Shown one piece after another: positions 8,979-17,545 of a DNA stretch of 64,000 nucleotides. Source of the DNA: Oscillospiraceae bacterium (GTDB taxonomy: Bacteria; Bacillota; Clostridia; Oscillospirales; CAG-272); the NCBI GenBank assembly GCA_015065385.1, contig SVQK01000084.1, forward strand, positions 1 through 64,000, given 5' to 3'. The notes below the pieces were generated by a model. The model had not been told where the DNA came from and ran no database searches. It worked only from the letters and a program-made list of their open reading frames with translations. Numbering within the stretch: position 1 is the stretch's first letter; each line of letters begins with the position of its first letter. Position numbers and translations under genes: made by a program.

Positions 8979-11123
8979 TTATCCCTCGAAGACCATGCGG
9001 GCCCGCTCCATGATCCGCTTCACCGTGAAGTCGAGATCCTGCTCGCTGTTCAGGTATTTGTTCCGTTCTTCGACCGCGAACCGGAGCCATTCGTCGTTGT
9101 ACGACCGCCCGAGCCGGTAGTGCGCCATGACGTGCAGGTAGAACTCGTACCGCTCCTTCGTCTCCTCGTCCATGTTCCAGATATCGGTATAGCGTCCGGA
9201 GCGGATCTCCTCCTCGCGGCGTTCCTCTATGTCCGCCCTGAGCCTTGCCTCGCGTTCGGCCCGCTCCTCCGGGGTCTTCGCCCAGTCCAGGGATTCCTGC
9301 CAGTTCGACGTGTAGTTGAACGTATAGAGGCTGAAATCCTTGTAATAATACACGCTCTGGTCCGGAGTCGCATACTGGAAGTTGTCCGGGCTGATCATCT
9401 CCGCCAGCACCGCGGACGCCGCCTCCTTGTGCTTCGACTGCGGATTCATGAGGAGGAAGACCGACGCGTCGCTGTACCGTTCCACGCCGTCGAAGGTGGG
9501 ACGGGTGACCACAGATTCATGGTTGCCGTACAGAATGGAATGAGAGCGTTCGCCGGTGAAGAGCACCCTGCCCGAATTCTTCGCCTCCTGCCAGTTTCCG
9601 TCGAAGAGCAGGTCGCTGTCGTAGAGCTCCTTTGCCCAGAGGAGGTATTTTCTGAGGATCGTCCCGTCGTCGTTGACCGTCCCCGTTCCAAAGGGATCGA
9701 AGAAGTTCCACATATAGTCCTCGAGCCCGACCGCCGGATCGCGCCAGTCCAGATAATAGCCCTTTTCCCTCACCTCTTTCGCAAGAGCGGTGTAATCGTC
9801 GAGCGTCCATCCCGGCTCCGGCTTCTTTACGCCGCACGCCTCGGCAGCGCTCTCGTTCCACGGGAGGAAGCAGTTTCCGAGCTGCATATAGTACGGCAGG
9901 CCGAAGATGTGGCCGTTCACCGAGCAGATCCGGACGATATCGTCGAAGAGCAGCGCGGTCTTCTCTTTGATGAGCGGGAAGTCCTCGAGCGGCTCCCACA
10001 CGGGATAGTTCAGGTTGAGCAGCCGTCCGTCGGCGAAATACAGGTCGAAATCGTCGTCCTGCGCGAGGAGCTTGGTGTTGATCGCCTCTTCCTTCATCTT
10101 CTTCACGGTGAGCTTGACGCCGTGGTCGCGTTTCAGGACGTAAGCGATGTGGTCAAGGTAGTACTGCCTCTCCGTCGCGGGCACGAGCAGGGTCACCATG
10201 CCGTCCTGCGCGAGGTAATCCCGGCAGACGGTGATTTTTCCCTCCGCGCCGTGGAGCACGACCGCCGAGCCTCCGAGGAACAACAGCTTGGTCGGCCCCT
10301 GACGGATCGAATCGTGCGGCTCGATCTTTTCCATATCCGACGGATCGTCCGGATTCCAGACATACAGGAGCGAGCCCGAGACGCCGCCGGACTGATCGAG
10401 GGCATAGAAGCGGTCGTCCGCGGGGTTGTAGCCGATCGCGCTTAAAGCGGACACCTTTACGCCGACGGTAAAATCCCGCTCGCGCTTCATGGAATTCACG
10501 TTGAACGAATAGAGCAGGCCGGTTCCGCCGCTCCGTTCCAGCCAGTAAACGAAGATCCGCTCGCCGCCTCCCGCCGCGATCAGGCAGAATCCGTTCTCCA
10601 TCGCCGTGTCCTCGATGAAATCCCCGCTTGCGAGGCTGTAAAACCCGAGCCGGTCCGGGCCGTTGTCCTCTGACCGCCACCGGAACACGACCGTATCCCC
10701 GGCGAGGACCAGCCCGCTCACCGCGCACCCGTCGGGAACCGGGAGGCGCAGATCGGCGGGATCCTCGAACCCTTCCGCACCGGGTACGCCGATGATCCCC
10801 TGCCCTTCCGCGGAGCACACCGCAAGCCGTTCGCCGTCGGACGCGAGCTTTGTGACATACGTTCCCTCATAGAAGAGCCTTCCTTCCGGATCCCCTTCCT
10901 CCCTCGGATCGAGCCGGTAGACGCGCCCGTCCTCGCACCAGAAGATCTCGTCCTCCGTGACCGCCACATCCAGCCGGAGAAGCCCCGTCTGAATGCTCCG
11001 GTCGGGAACGGGCGCGGCGTTCGTGTTCGGCTCGCCTCCTCCGCTTCCGCCCCTGTTTTCCCTCCCGCATCCTCCGCAGAGAAGCAGAATGGCCGTCAGA
11101 ATCCATGTAACAATCCGTTTCAT
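8979..11123 (-). CDS. Propeller-SBP lipoprotein, EG-stop subfamily, paralog 4
   Basis: Surface lipoprotein of 714 aa. Lipobox LCGGC (Cys19) is followed by a Gly-rich linker. The propeller-like half covers about 45-310 (blade-like units IFWCEDGRVYRL and RLGFYSLASGDFI). The SBP-like half starts near 320, with KLLAQDDDFDLYF near 350 and a GHIFGLPYYMQLGN motif. The C-terminus DLDFTVKRIMERARMVFEG is shared by this subfamily. It is the last gene of a four-gene operon and starts 3 bp after the stop of paralog 5. Its SD GGAGGGA is provided by that gene's EG-stop codons. Probably captures a glycan or peptide ligand; the substrate cannot be told. Confidence 0.8.
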   Translation of the reverse strand: MKRIVTWILTAILLLCGGCGRENRGGSGGGEPNTNAAPVPDRSIQTGLLRLDVAVTEDEIFWCEDGRVYRLDPREEGDPEGRLFYEGTYVTKLASDGERLAVCSAEGQGIIGVPGAEGFEDPADLRLPVPDGCAVSGLVLAGDTVVFRWRSEDNGPDRLGFYSLASGDFIEDTAMENGFCLIAAGGGERIFVYWLERSGGTGLLYSFNVNSMKRERDFTVGVKVSALSAIGYNPADDRFYALDQSGGVSGSLLYVWNPDDPSDMEKIEPHDSIRQGPTKLLFLGGSAVVLHGAEGKITVCRDYLAQDGMVTLLVPATERQYYLDHIAYVLKRDHGVKLTVKKMKEEAINTKLLAQDDDFDLYFADGRLLNLNYPVWEPLEDFPLIKEKTALLFDDIVRICSVNGHIFGLPYYMQLGNCFLPWNESAAEACGVKKPEPGWTLDDYTALAKEVREKGYYLDWRDPAVGLEDYMWNFFDPFGTGTVNDDGTILRKYLLWAKELYDSDLLFDGNWQEAKNSGRVLFTGERSHSILYGNHESVVTRPTFDGVERYSDASVFLLMNPQSKHKEAASAVLAEMISPDNFQYATPDQSVYYYKDFSLYTFNYTSNWQESLDWAKTPEERAEREARLRADIEERREEEIRSGRYTDIWNMDEETKERYEFYLHVMAHYRLGRSYNDEWLRFAVEERNKYLNSEQDLDFTVKRIMERARMVFEG

Positions 11124-11126
11124 CCT

Positions 11127-13163
11127 TTATCCCTCCAGCACCATCTTCGCCCGCTCGAGGATCCGCTTGACCGTGTAGTCGAGATCCTGCTCGTCGTTCA
11201 GGTATTTCCACGCCTCGCTTCCCGCGTAGTGGAGCCATTCGTCGTTGAACGCGGGGACGGTGACGAAATACGGCTCGGCGTCCCGGTACGCGTCAAGGTA
11301 GTCGAGCCGTTCCTCGTCCAGCGCGGGGATGGTGTCAATAGTCGTCTCGCCGTCCCGGTACATGTCAGGATCGTAGTCCCTCTCGATCGCCGCCGCAAGC
11401 CTCTCTTCCGCGTCCCTGTACGGGATGAACTCGGACCACGCGAGAGGAAAGAGTCCGTTGTCGGGATCGGCTGCCAATCTGAGAATCTCCGCGGCTGCTT
11501 CCTTGTGCGCCGACGCCGCGTTCATCATCAGATAATCGATCTGGACAGGATACCTTGGCTCTCCGTCAAACGACGGGATCCGGACACGGACGTCAAGAAC
11601 CTCCTCCGAACCGCCGCGAACGTTAAGCAGCGCTCTGTCCGCCGGGGCAAAATCGTCGGTCATGCCCTCGTCCTTCATCGTTTTGGCGAGGGAGAGCATA
11701 TGCCGGAGACTGTCTCCGTTTTCGTCCGCGAGCCTTCCGATCCCGCCCTCAAAGGTGACATACCGCGCCGCGTAATCGTCCATGCCGAGCGTGAAATACT
11801 GCGAAACGAGCAGGCCCTTTTCCTTCGCCCGTTTTCCGAGCGCGTAAAAATCGTCGATCGTCCAGCTCCCATCCGTCATCCCGATCCCGTCGATCTCCGC
11901 CTCCGTCAATCCGAGCAGGGCGGCGTTTTCCGCGTTCACCCTCCGGAACAGATTCGAGATCGACCCGGAGATCGGGACCCCGAACAGGCGGCCGTTCCAC
12001 GACGAAAGCCGGATCGTGTCGTCCGTCAGCTTCACCGTCTGCTCCGTGATGCACGCATACCCGTCCAGCGGTTCCCAGAACGGCTTATCGAGGTAGAGTT
12101 CGTCACTCCCCGCGGAAAAGAGATCGAAATCGGAATCCCCCGCGAGCAGCTTCACCCGGATCTGTTCCCCGATCAACCGGAGCACATCGACCGAAATGCC
12201 GACCGCGCCTCCGAGCCGAACGAGCTTTTCCGCACAGTTTTCCGCGTGGGAGAAGTTTCCCTGGTCTCTCGCGGGTACGACGGCGATCGTCACGACGCGT
12301 CCGTTGTCGGCGGTCATCCAGTCCGAGAGCACCGTCACCGTCCCGCTCCCGTCCATCAGAACAAGCTGACCGGCGGAAAAGAGCATCTTCGTGACCTCGC
12401 CGCCCCAGTTCTCCGGAGCCGCGAGTCTGGCGGGACGCTCCTCCCCCGGAGTCAGCTTTTCGAGGGCGGTCAGGGATCGTTCGCCGTTTGTCTGCGTTTC
12501 AAGCAGAAACAGCGCGTCCTGTCCCGGATCATATGCTGCCGCGCGGATATCCCATCCGATGCTGAGAGCGGCGAGGGAATCCGGCTGCATCGTGCGGAGG
12601 TTGAACCGGTACACCGTCCAGCTCACGTCAGCGAAGCCGAAATTCAGGATCCAGACGCTTTCCCCGTCCCCGGGAATGACCTTGCAGAGCCCCGCGCGGA
12701 TGGGATCGGCCGTGATGGCGTCCCCGGTCCGCCGGTCAAAGAAGACAAGCCGGCTTCCCTCGCCCCATCCGTCCGTGATATGCCGGTACGCGGCGACCGC
12801 GGTATCCCCGGCCACGGCGAAGGAGGTGACAGACTTCTCATCCTCCGGAATGGGAAGGACGACTGTCTCACCGTCCCAGAAGAGTTCTCCGCCCGCAGAA
12901 CAGGCAGCCGGATGTTCTCCGTCGGAGGAAAGGAACGCCGGGCCGAATCCCTCGGGCAGCTCCGTTGACTTTGCCTGATTTCCGACGGTTCCGATTTTTC
13001 CCTCCTCGATCACCCACAGCTCCCCGCCGATCACGGCAAAATCTGAGGCCCCCTCCGCGGCGATCCCGGTTTCAAGGAGTGCCGGGGATTCTTCCGTCTT
13101 TTTCCCGCCGCATCCCGGAAGAACCAGCGCGAACAGCAAGACCCAAGCAAAAACCCGTTTCAT
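11127..13163 (-). CDS. Propeller-SBP lipoprotein, EG-stop subfamily, paralog 5
   Basis: Surface lipoprotein of 678 aa with lipobox VLPGC (Cys18). The propeller-like half is about 30-290. The SBP-like half has KLLAGDSDFDLFS near 337, GRLFGVPISGSIS after it, and ends DLDYTVKRILERAKMVLEG. It lacks part of the C-terminal insert of paralogs 4 and 6 and carries a repeated Asp/Tyr-rich stretch (YLDAYRDAEPYF). It sits third of four with 3-bp gaps. Its own EG-stop codons supply the SD for the next gene. Short patches are almost identical in DNA to paralog 7. Confidence 0.8.
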   Translation of the reverse strand: MKRVFAWVLLFALVLPGCGGKKTEESPALLETGIAAEGASDFAVIGGELWVIEEGKIGTVGNQAKSTELPEGFGPAFLSSDGEHPAACSAGGELFWDGETVVLPIPEDEKSVTSFAVAGDTAVAAYRHITDGWGEGSRLVFFDRRTGDAITADPIRAGLCKVIPGDGESVWILNFGFADVSWTVYRFNLRTMQPDSLAALSIGWDIRAAAYDPGQDALFLLETQTNGERSLTALEKLTPGEERPARLAAPENWGGEVTKMLFSAGQLVLMDGSGTVTVLSDWMTADNGRVVTIAVVPARDQGNFSHAENCAEKLVRLGGAVGISVDVLRLIGEQIRVKLLAGDSDFDLFSAGSDELYLDKPFWEPLDGYACITEQTVKLTDDTIRLSSWNGRLFGVPISGSISNLFRRVNAENAALLGLTEAEIDGIGMTDGSWTIDDFYALGKRAKEKGLLVSQYFTLGMDDYAARYVTFEGGIGRLADENGDSLRHMLSLAKTMKDEGMTDDFAPADRALLNVRGGSEEVLDVRVRIPSFDGEPRYPVQIDYLMMNAASAHKEAAAEILRLAADPDNGLFPLAWSEFIPYRDAEERLAAAIERDYDPDMYRDGETTIDTIPALDEERLDYLDAYRDAEPYFVTVPAFNDEWLHYAGSEAWKYLNDEQDLDYTVKRILERAKMVLEG

Positions 13164-13166
13164 CTT

Positions 13167-15302
13167 TTATCCCTCCATCACCATCTTCGCCCGCTCGAGG
13201 ATTCGCTTTACGGTGTAGTCGAGATCCTGCTCGGAGGCGAGATAGCGCCCGCACTCGTCCTGCGCAAACATGAGCCAGTCCTTCGTGTAGCTCCGCCCGA
13301 GCTTGTAGTTTGACAGGATGTGCAGATACAGCTCGTAATTGCCCCTCGTCTTCGCGTCCATGTTCCAGATATCGGTATAGGTTCCGTCCCGCATTTCCGA
13401 TTCGATCATGCGCGCGCCGCGATCCCGGATCAGCTGCTCCCTCTCCGCCCGGTCCGCCTCGTCCGCCGCTTCAGCTAAAAACGCCGCATCTTCCGGATTG
13501 GGGGAATCCCACCGGTACAGGCTGAAATCCTTGTAGTAGTACAGAAGCGAGGTCGGCGAGGTGTACAGTCCGTACGCCGGATCGATCATCGCCGCCATCA
13601 CCGCGGACGCCGCCTCCTTGTGGGGAGAGAGCGGATTCATCATCAAAAACGACGCGCTGTCGCTGTAGATCTCCCGTCCGTCGATGGTCGGATCGGGGAC
13701 GGTCTCGCTTGTGGAATACACGGTGTTCGCGCCGATCGGGCCGCTCAACAGAACGAGATCCTTCGGGCCGAACGCCGAATCCGGGTACAGAAGTCCCTCG
13801 TCCTCGAGCGTCTTCCCCCAGACGAGGAGTTTTCTGAGCGCGGTTCCGTCGTCGTTCAGTTCTCCGGTTCCGTACGGATCGAAATACCGCCACATGTAGT
13901 CGTGCAGCGTGACCGGCCACGCGTTCCCGCAGATGTAGTATCCCTGCTCTTTCAGGCTCCGGGCAAGCGCGAGAAAATCGTCGAGCGTCCATCCGGCCTC
14001 CGGCTTTTCGATCCCGAGTTTCTCCGCAAGCTCGCTGTTCCACGGAAGGGTGCAGTTCGCCAGCTGCATGGAATACGGCAGGCCGAACAGGTGGCCGTCC
14101 GCCGTACAGATCCGGACGATCTCGTCGAAAAGCAGTGTTGTCACATCGGCGATGAGCGGATAGTCTTCCAGCGGCTCCCATATCGGAACGTTCAGGTTCA
14201 GGGTGTAATTCTCGCCGATCCAGAGGTCGTAATCGTCGTCCCGCGCGAGCAGCTTGATGTCGATAGCCTCCGTTTTCATCTTCTTTATCACGAGGCGGAT
14301 ACCGTACTCTTTGAGCATCGGGACGGACAGCCGGTCGAGGTTGCAGTACATATCGTCCGGCACAAGGATCGTCACCGTTGTCTCACGGTCTTCCTCCGAT
14401 CCGTGAAGCTCCCGGCAGACTGTAATCTCACCCGATCCCCCGTGCAGCACGACGGCGGATCCGTTGGCAAAGAGCAGTTTCCGCGGCGTGTTCCGCATCG
14501 AATCGGCCGGAACGCTCTTTTCCGCGAGCCCGCCGTCCGACGCATCCGACGCACCGAATCGATACAGGTTCGCCCCGCCGATCGCCCCGTCGAGCGCGTA
14601 GAGACAGCCGTCCGCCGCGTTCCATCCGATCGCCGCCAGTCCGACAAGATCCCCCGCGGAGAAAACGGCGTCACGCTTCATCGACTTCACGTCGAATCCG
14701 AAGAGCTGTACCGTTCCGTCCATGCTGTCGGGACGGCAGATATAGACGTGCTCGGCGTCTCCCCCGCAGAGCAGGATCCTCCCCTCTCCCCCGGGCGACT
14801 CTTCGAGAAAATCCCCGTTCGAGAGATTGTAAAATCCCACCCGGTCCGATCCGCTCTCCGCGTCCCGCCACGAGAAAACCGCCGTATCCCCGGCCAGCGC
14901 AAGGCCCGAGACCTCTCCTCCGGACGGAAGCGGAAGCGCGGCGTTCTGTGTCTTTTCCATGCCGTCCGCTCCGGGGATCCCGACAAGCAGTTTCCCGCCC
15001 GAAGAGCAGAACGCCAGCCGTTCCCCCTCCGAGGCCATCCGCGACACGGGGAATCCGTCAAAGAACGGCGTCCCCTCCGACTCGTCGTGCTCCGGCGCGG
15101 CGTTCTCTTCCGCCGTCAGATCGAGGCGGTAAACGACGCCATCCGCGCACCAGAAAAGCGAGCTGCAAAAGACCGCCATATCCTCGGCACGCACGTCCAG
15201 CGTGAGATCCGGGAACGGAAGCGGAGCCGGCGTCTCTTTTTTCTTCCCGCATCCGGCAAAAAACAGGGAAGCGAGCAGCAGCCATATAAATATCCGTTTC
15301 AT
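13167..15302 (-). CDS. Propeller-SBP lipoprotein, EG-stop subfamily, paralog 6
   Basis: Surface lipoprotein of 711 aa with lipobox FFAGC (Cys18). The propeller-like half spans about 35-310 (LFWCADGVVYRLDL and RVGFYNLSNGDFL). The SBP-like half carries KLLARDDDYDLWI near 348 and GHLFGLPYSMQLAN, and ends DLDYTVKRILERAKMVMEG. It is closest to paralog 4 throughout, including the phrase YTDIWNMD near the C-terminus. It is the second gene of the operon. Confidence 0.8.
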   Translation of the reverse strand: MKRIFIWLLLASLFFAGCGKKKETPAPLPFPDLTLDVRAEDMAVFCSSLFWCADGVVYRLDLTAEENAAPEHDESEGTPFFDGFPVSRMASEGERLAFCSSGGKLLVGIPGADGMEKTQNAALPLPSGGEVSGLALAGDTAVFSWRDAESGSDRVGFYNLSNGDFLEESPGGEGRILLCGGDAEHVYICRPDSMDGTVQLFGFDVKSMKRDAVFSAGDLVGLAAIGWNAADGCLYALDGAIGGANLYRFGASDASDGGLAEKSVPADSMRNTPRKLLFANGSAVVLHGGSGEITVCRELHGSEEDRETTVTILVPDDMYCNLDRLSVPMLKEYGIRLVIKKMKTEAIDIKLLARDDDYDLWIGENYTLNLNVPIWEPLEDYPLIADVTTLLFDEIVRICTADGHLFGLPYSMQLANCTLPWNSELAEKLGIEKPEAGWTLDDFLALARSLKEQGYYICGNAWPVTLHDYMWRYFDPYGTGELNDDGTALRKLLVWGKTLEDEGLLYPDSAFGPKDLVLLSGPIGANTVYSTSETVPDPTIDGREIYSDSASFLMMNPLSPHKEAASAVMAAMIDPAYGLYTSPTSLLYYYKDFSLYRWDSPNPEDAAFLAEAADEADRAEREQLIRDRGARMIESEMRDGTYTDIWNMDAKTRGNYELYLHILSNYKLGRSYTKDWLMFAQDECGRYLASEQDLDYTVKRILERAKMVMEG

Positions 15303-15305
15303 CTT

Positions 15306-17360
15306 TTATCCCTCCAGCACCATCTTCGCCCGCTCGAGAATCCGCTTCACGGTGTAGTCGAGATCCTGTTCGTCGTTCAGGTATTTCCAGAGTTCCACAT
15401 AGGCATAATCAGCCCACTCGTTCGTAAAAGGGATCTGCGTCCGGAAGTACGGCATGAGCGAGAGGTAGGTCTCCCAGTTTTTCTTCGCGGCGTCGGTCTT
15501 CATCCGCTTCTCCGCGTCCTTGTACAGCCAGATATCCCATCTTCCCGAGCCGAGCACCGTATATCCGCCGTCCGGATCGACCATCCGTGCCAAAAGCTCC
15601 GCCGCCGCTTCCTTGTGCCGGGAAACCGGGTTCATCACCGCGTACTGGAGCGAAATCAGAAACCGCTGTTCCCGCTGCTGCCCTTGCGGCTGCCCGTCGA
15701 TACGCGGCGGCCACGCGATCGGAATACCGGCGGTCACGGCCGTGCTGTCGGGTCTGGAATATTTATAAAGCAGAACGTCCGGGCTGTCGCTCCAATGCGG
15801 TGTTTTGGATTTGTCCACAATCAATCCTTCGTCGTTCATCCGCTTCGTGTGGAGGAGCAGCTTTTTCAGCAGAGCGCCGTCCGGGTCGTCGAACGTCCCG
15901 CGCTCCGGGTCGAAGGTCAGAAGAGCGTACTCGTCCAGGTTCCGCCCGAAGCTGACGGAAATTGTGCACCCGTGCTCCTTCGCGCGGACGGCGAGGTCGT
16001 AGTAGTCGTCGAGGGTCCATGTTCCGTCCGTGATCCCGATGTTGTCCGCCTCCTCCCGGGTGAGCCCGATCTGTTCCATGATCTTCTCCCGCATCCCATC
16101 GAGGAGCCAACTGGAATTGCCGCCGATCGGGACGCCGAAGACATGGCCGTCATACGAGCACAGGCGCACGGCGTCGGGGAGCATCTTCCCGAGCTGCTCC
16201 GCCACGGCCGGATACTGCTCCAGCGGTTCCCACACGGGCTTGGAGGGCTGGAAGACGCCCGAGCCGACTTCATACAGATCGAAATCGTCATCCCCGGCCA
16301 AGAGCTTGACGTTCAGTTGGTCCCGGGTCACCTCCTTCACGGTCAGGCGGATCCCGGCCTTCTGCGCCACGGGTTCCAGATCCCTTGCCGTCGCTTCGGA
16401 CGCAGGTGTGCTGTAAGGATCGGAATGACCGATCACAAGCAGCGTGACGGTGCGCTCGTCTTCCTCGGGATCGGGCAGCGCGTCGGAGGAGACCGTCACC
16501 GTGCCGCCCGGACTCATGGAGACGAGGAAGCCGTCCGAGAAGACGAACTTGACCGGCGGCTCGTCGAAGAGCGAGGACACGGGGATCTGACCGGTCTTTC
16601 CCGTCTCCCCCTCGATGGTTTTGAAGCTGTGTACCCGGTTTCCGGCAGAATCCTTTGCCGAATGCAGCAGATACAGCATCCCGGTCTCCCTGTCAAAGCC
16701 GAGGCTCATCCCCCAGTCGATCATCGAGACCGGCGCGTCCGTCTGCATGGAGGCGACGTCGTACCGATAGAACGCGCTCCCGGCGTAGGGATCGATGTTC
16801 GAGACCCACACATGCCCGCTGTCGCACTCCGAGACCCGCGCGATCCCCGGCCAGATGGGATCCGCCGAAATGAAATCCCCGGTCGAACGGTTGTAAAAGC
16901 CGAGTCTCTGCCCGTCCGTCCACGCCTTCCCCTCCGCGTCCGTCCACAAATGGGCGTATGCGGCGACCGCGGTATCCCCGGCCACGGCGAAGGTGGTGAC
17001 CTCCGGCGTCTCTTCCGGGATGGGCAGGGGGATCAGCTCCCCGCGCCAGAACAGCACGCCGTCCTCCGAGCAGAAGACCGGCTCTTCCCCGTCGGAGGAG
17101 ATGAACTTCGCCCGGTATCCGTCCGGGAACGGCAGATTCCGCGAGAGCGCCCCGACGGTGTACGCCTCCCCCTCCCCGAGAATCCACAGCGTATCGTCAA
17201 TCACGGTGAAGTCCGCGGCGCCTTCCGCGGCGATCCCGTCCGTCAGCTCGCCGACCGATTCCTCCAGCTTGTTGTTGTTCTCCCGTTTCCTGTCCGCGCC
17301 CTTTCCGCACCCCGCGAACAGCAGCGCGAGCGTCAGAATCACCGCAAGAATTCGTTTCAT
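15306..17360 (-). CDS. Propeller-SBP lipoprotein, EG-stop subfamily, paralog 7
   Basis: Surface lipoprotein of 684 aa. I chose the ATG at 17360 because it begins the signal peptide (lipobox LFAGC, Cys18) and follows GGGAGG. A longer in-frame reading to 17459 lacks a start signal. The propeller-like half is about 40-300, and the SBP-like half has KLLAGDDDFDLYE near 349. It ends DLDYTVKRILERAKMVLEG. It is the first gene of the four-gene operon and is divergent from the plus-strand paralog 8. I could not find a convincing minus-strand promoter in the 185-bp gap. Confidence 0.8.
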   Translation of the reverse strand: MKRILAVILTLALLFAGCGKGADRKRENNNKLEESVGELTDGIAAEGAADFTVIDDTLWILGEGEAYTVGALSRNLPFPDGYRAKFISSDGEEPVFCSEDGVLFWRGELIPLPIPEETPEVTTFAVAGDTAVAAYAHLWTDAEGKAWTDGQRLGFYNRSTGDFISADPIWPGIARVSECDSGHVWVSNIDPYAGSAFYRYDVASMQTDAPVSMIDWGMSLGFDRETGMLYLLHSAKDSAGNRVHSFKTIEGETGKTGQIPVSSLFDEPPVKFVFSDGFLVSMSPGGTVTVSSDALPDPEEDERTVTLLVIGHSDPYSTPASEATARDLEPVAQKAGIRLTVKEVTRDQLNVKLLAGDDDFDLYEVGSGVFQPSKPVWEPLEQYPAVAEQLGKMLPDAVRLCSYDGHVFGVPIGGNSSWLLDGMREKIMEQIGLTREEADNIGITDGTWTLDDYYDLAVRAKEHGCTISVSFGRNLDEYALLTFDPERGTFDDPDGALLKKLLLHTKRMNDEGLIVDKSKTPHWSDSPDVLLYKYSRPDSTAVTAGIPIAWPPRIDGQPQGQQREQRFLISLQYAVMNPVSRHKEAAAELLARMVDPDGGYTVLGSGRWDIWLYKDAEKRMKTDAAKKNWETYLSLMPYFRTQIPFTNEWADYAYVELWKYLNDEQDLDYTVKRILERAKMVLEG

Positions 17361-17478
17361 GATCACAGTCCTCCCGAATTTGGTATATCTATAAGAACGA
17401 AAATAAGCCGCATCCGTTACGCATAAAGGAAAAAAATCGAAAAAAACTGATCCCTCCAAAACTTTTTTCCTTTTTTCT

Positions 17479-17508
17479 GTAACAATCGTCCTCGTTTTAC
17501 GTTATAAT
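17479..17508 (+). promoter_or_regulatory. Probable promoter for paralog 8
   Basis: A perfect TATAAT at 17503-17508 with a weak -35 (GTAACA) at 18-bp spacing, 38 bp before the ATG. It follows a T-rich tract. Confidence 0.55.
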
Positions 17509-17545
17509 CAGGTAAAAGGATCTTTTGCCAAGAAAGGAAACCGCC

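Noticed and set aside
13620-17426. Plus-strand open frame of 1268 codons
   Set aside because: It lies antisense to three lipoprotein genes, is dominated by Arg/His/Pro/Val typical of GC-rich shadow frames, and has no SD or recognisable domain.
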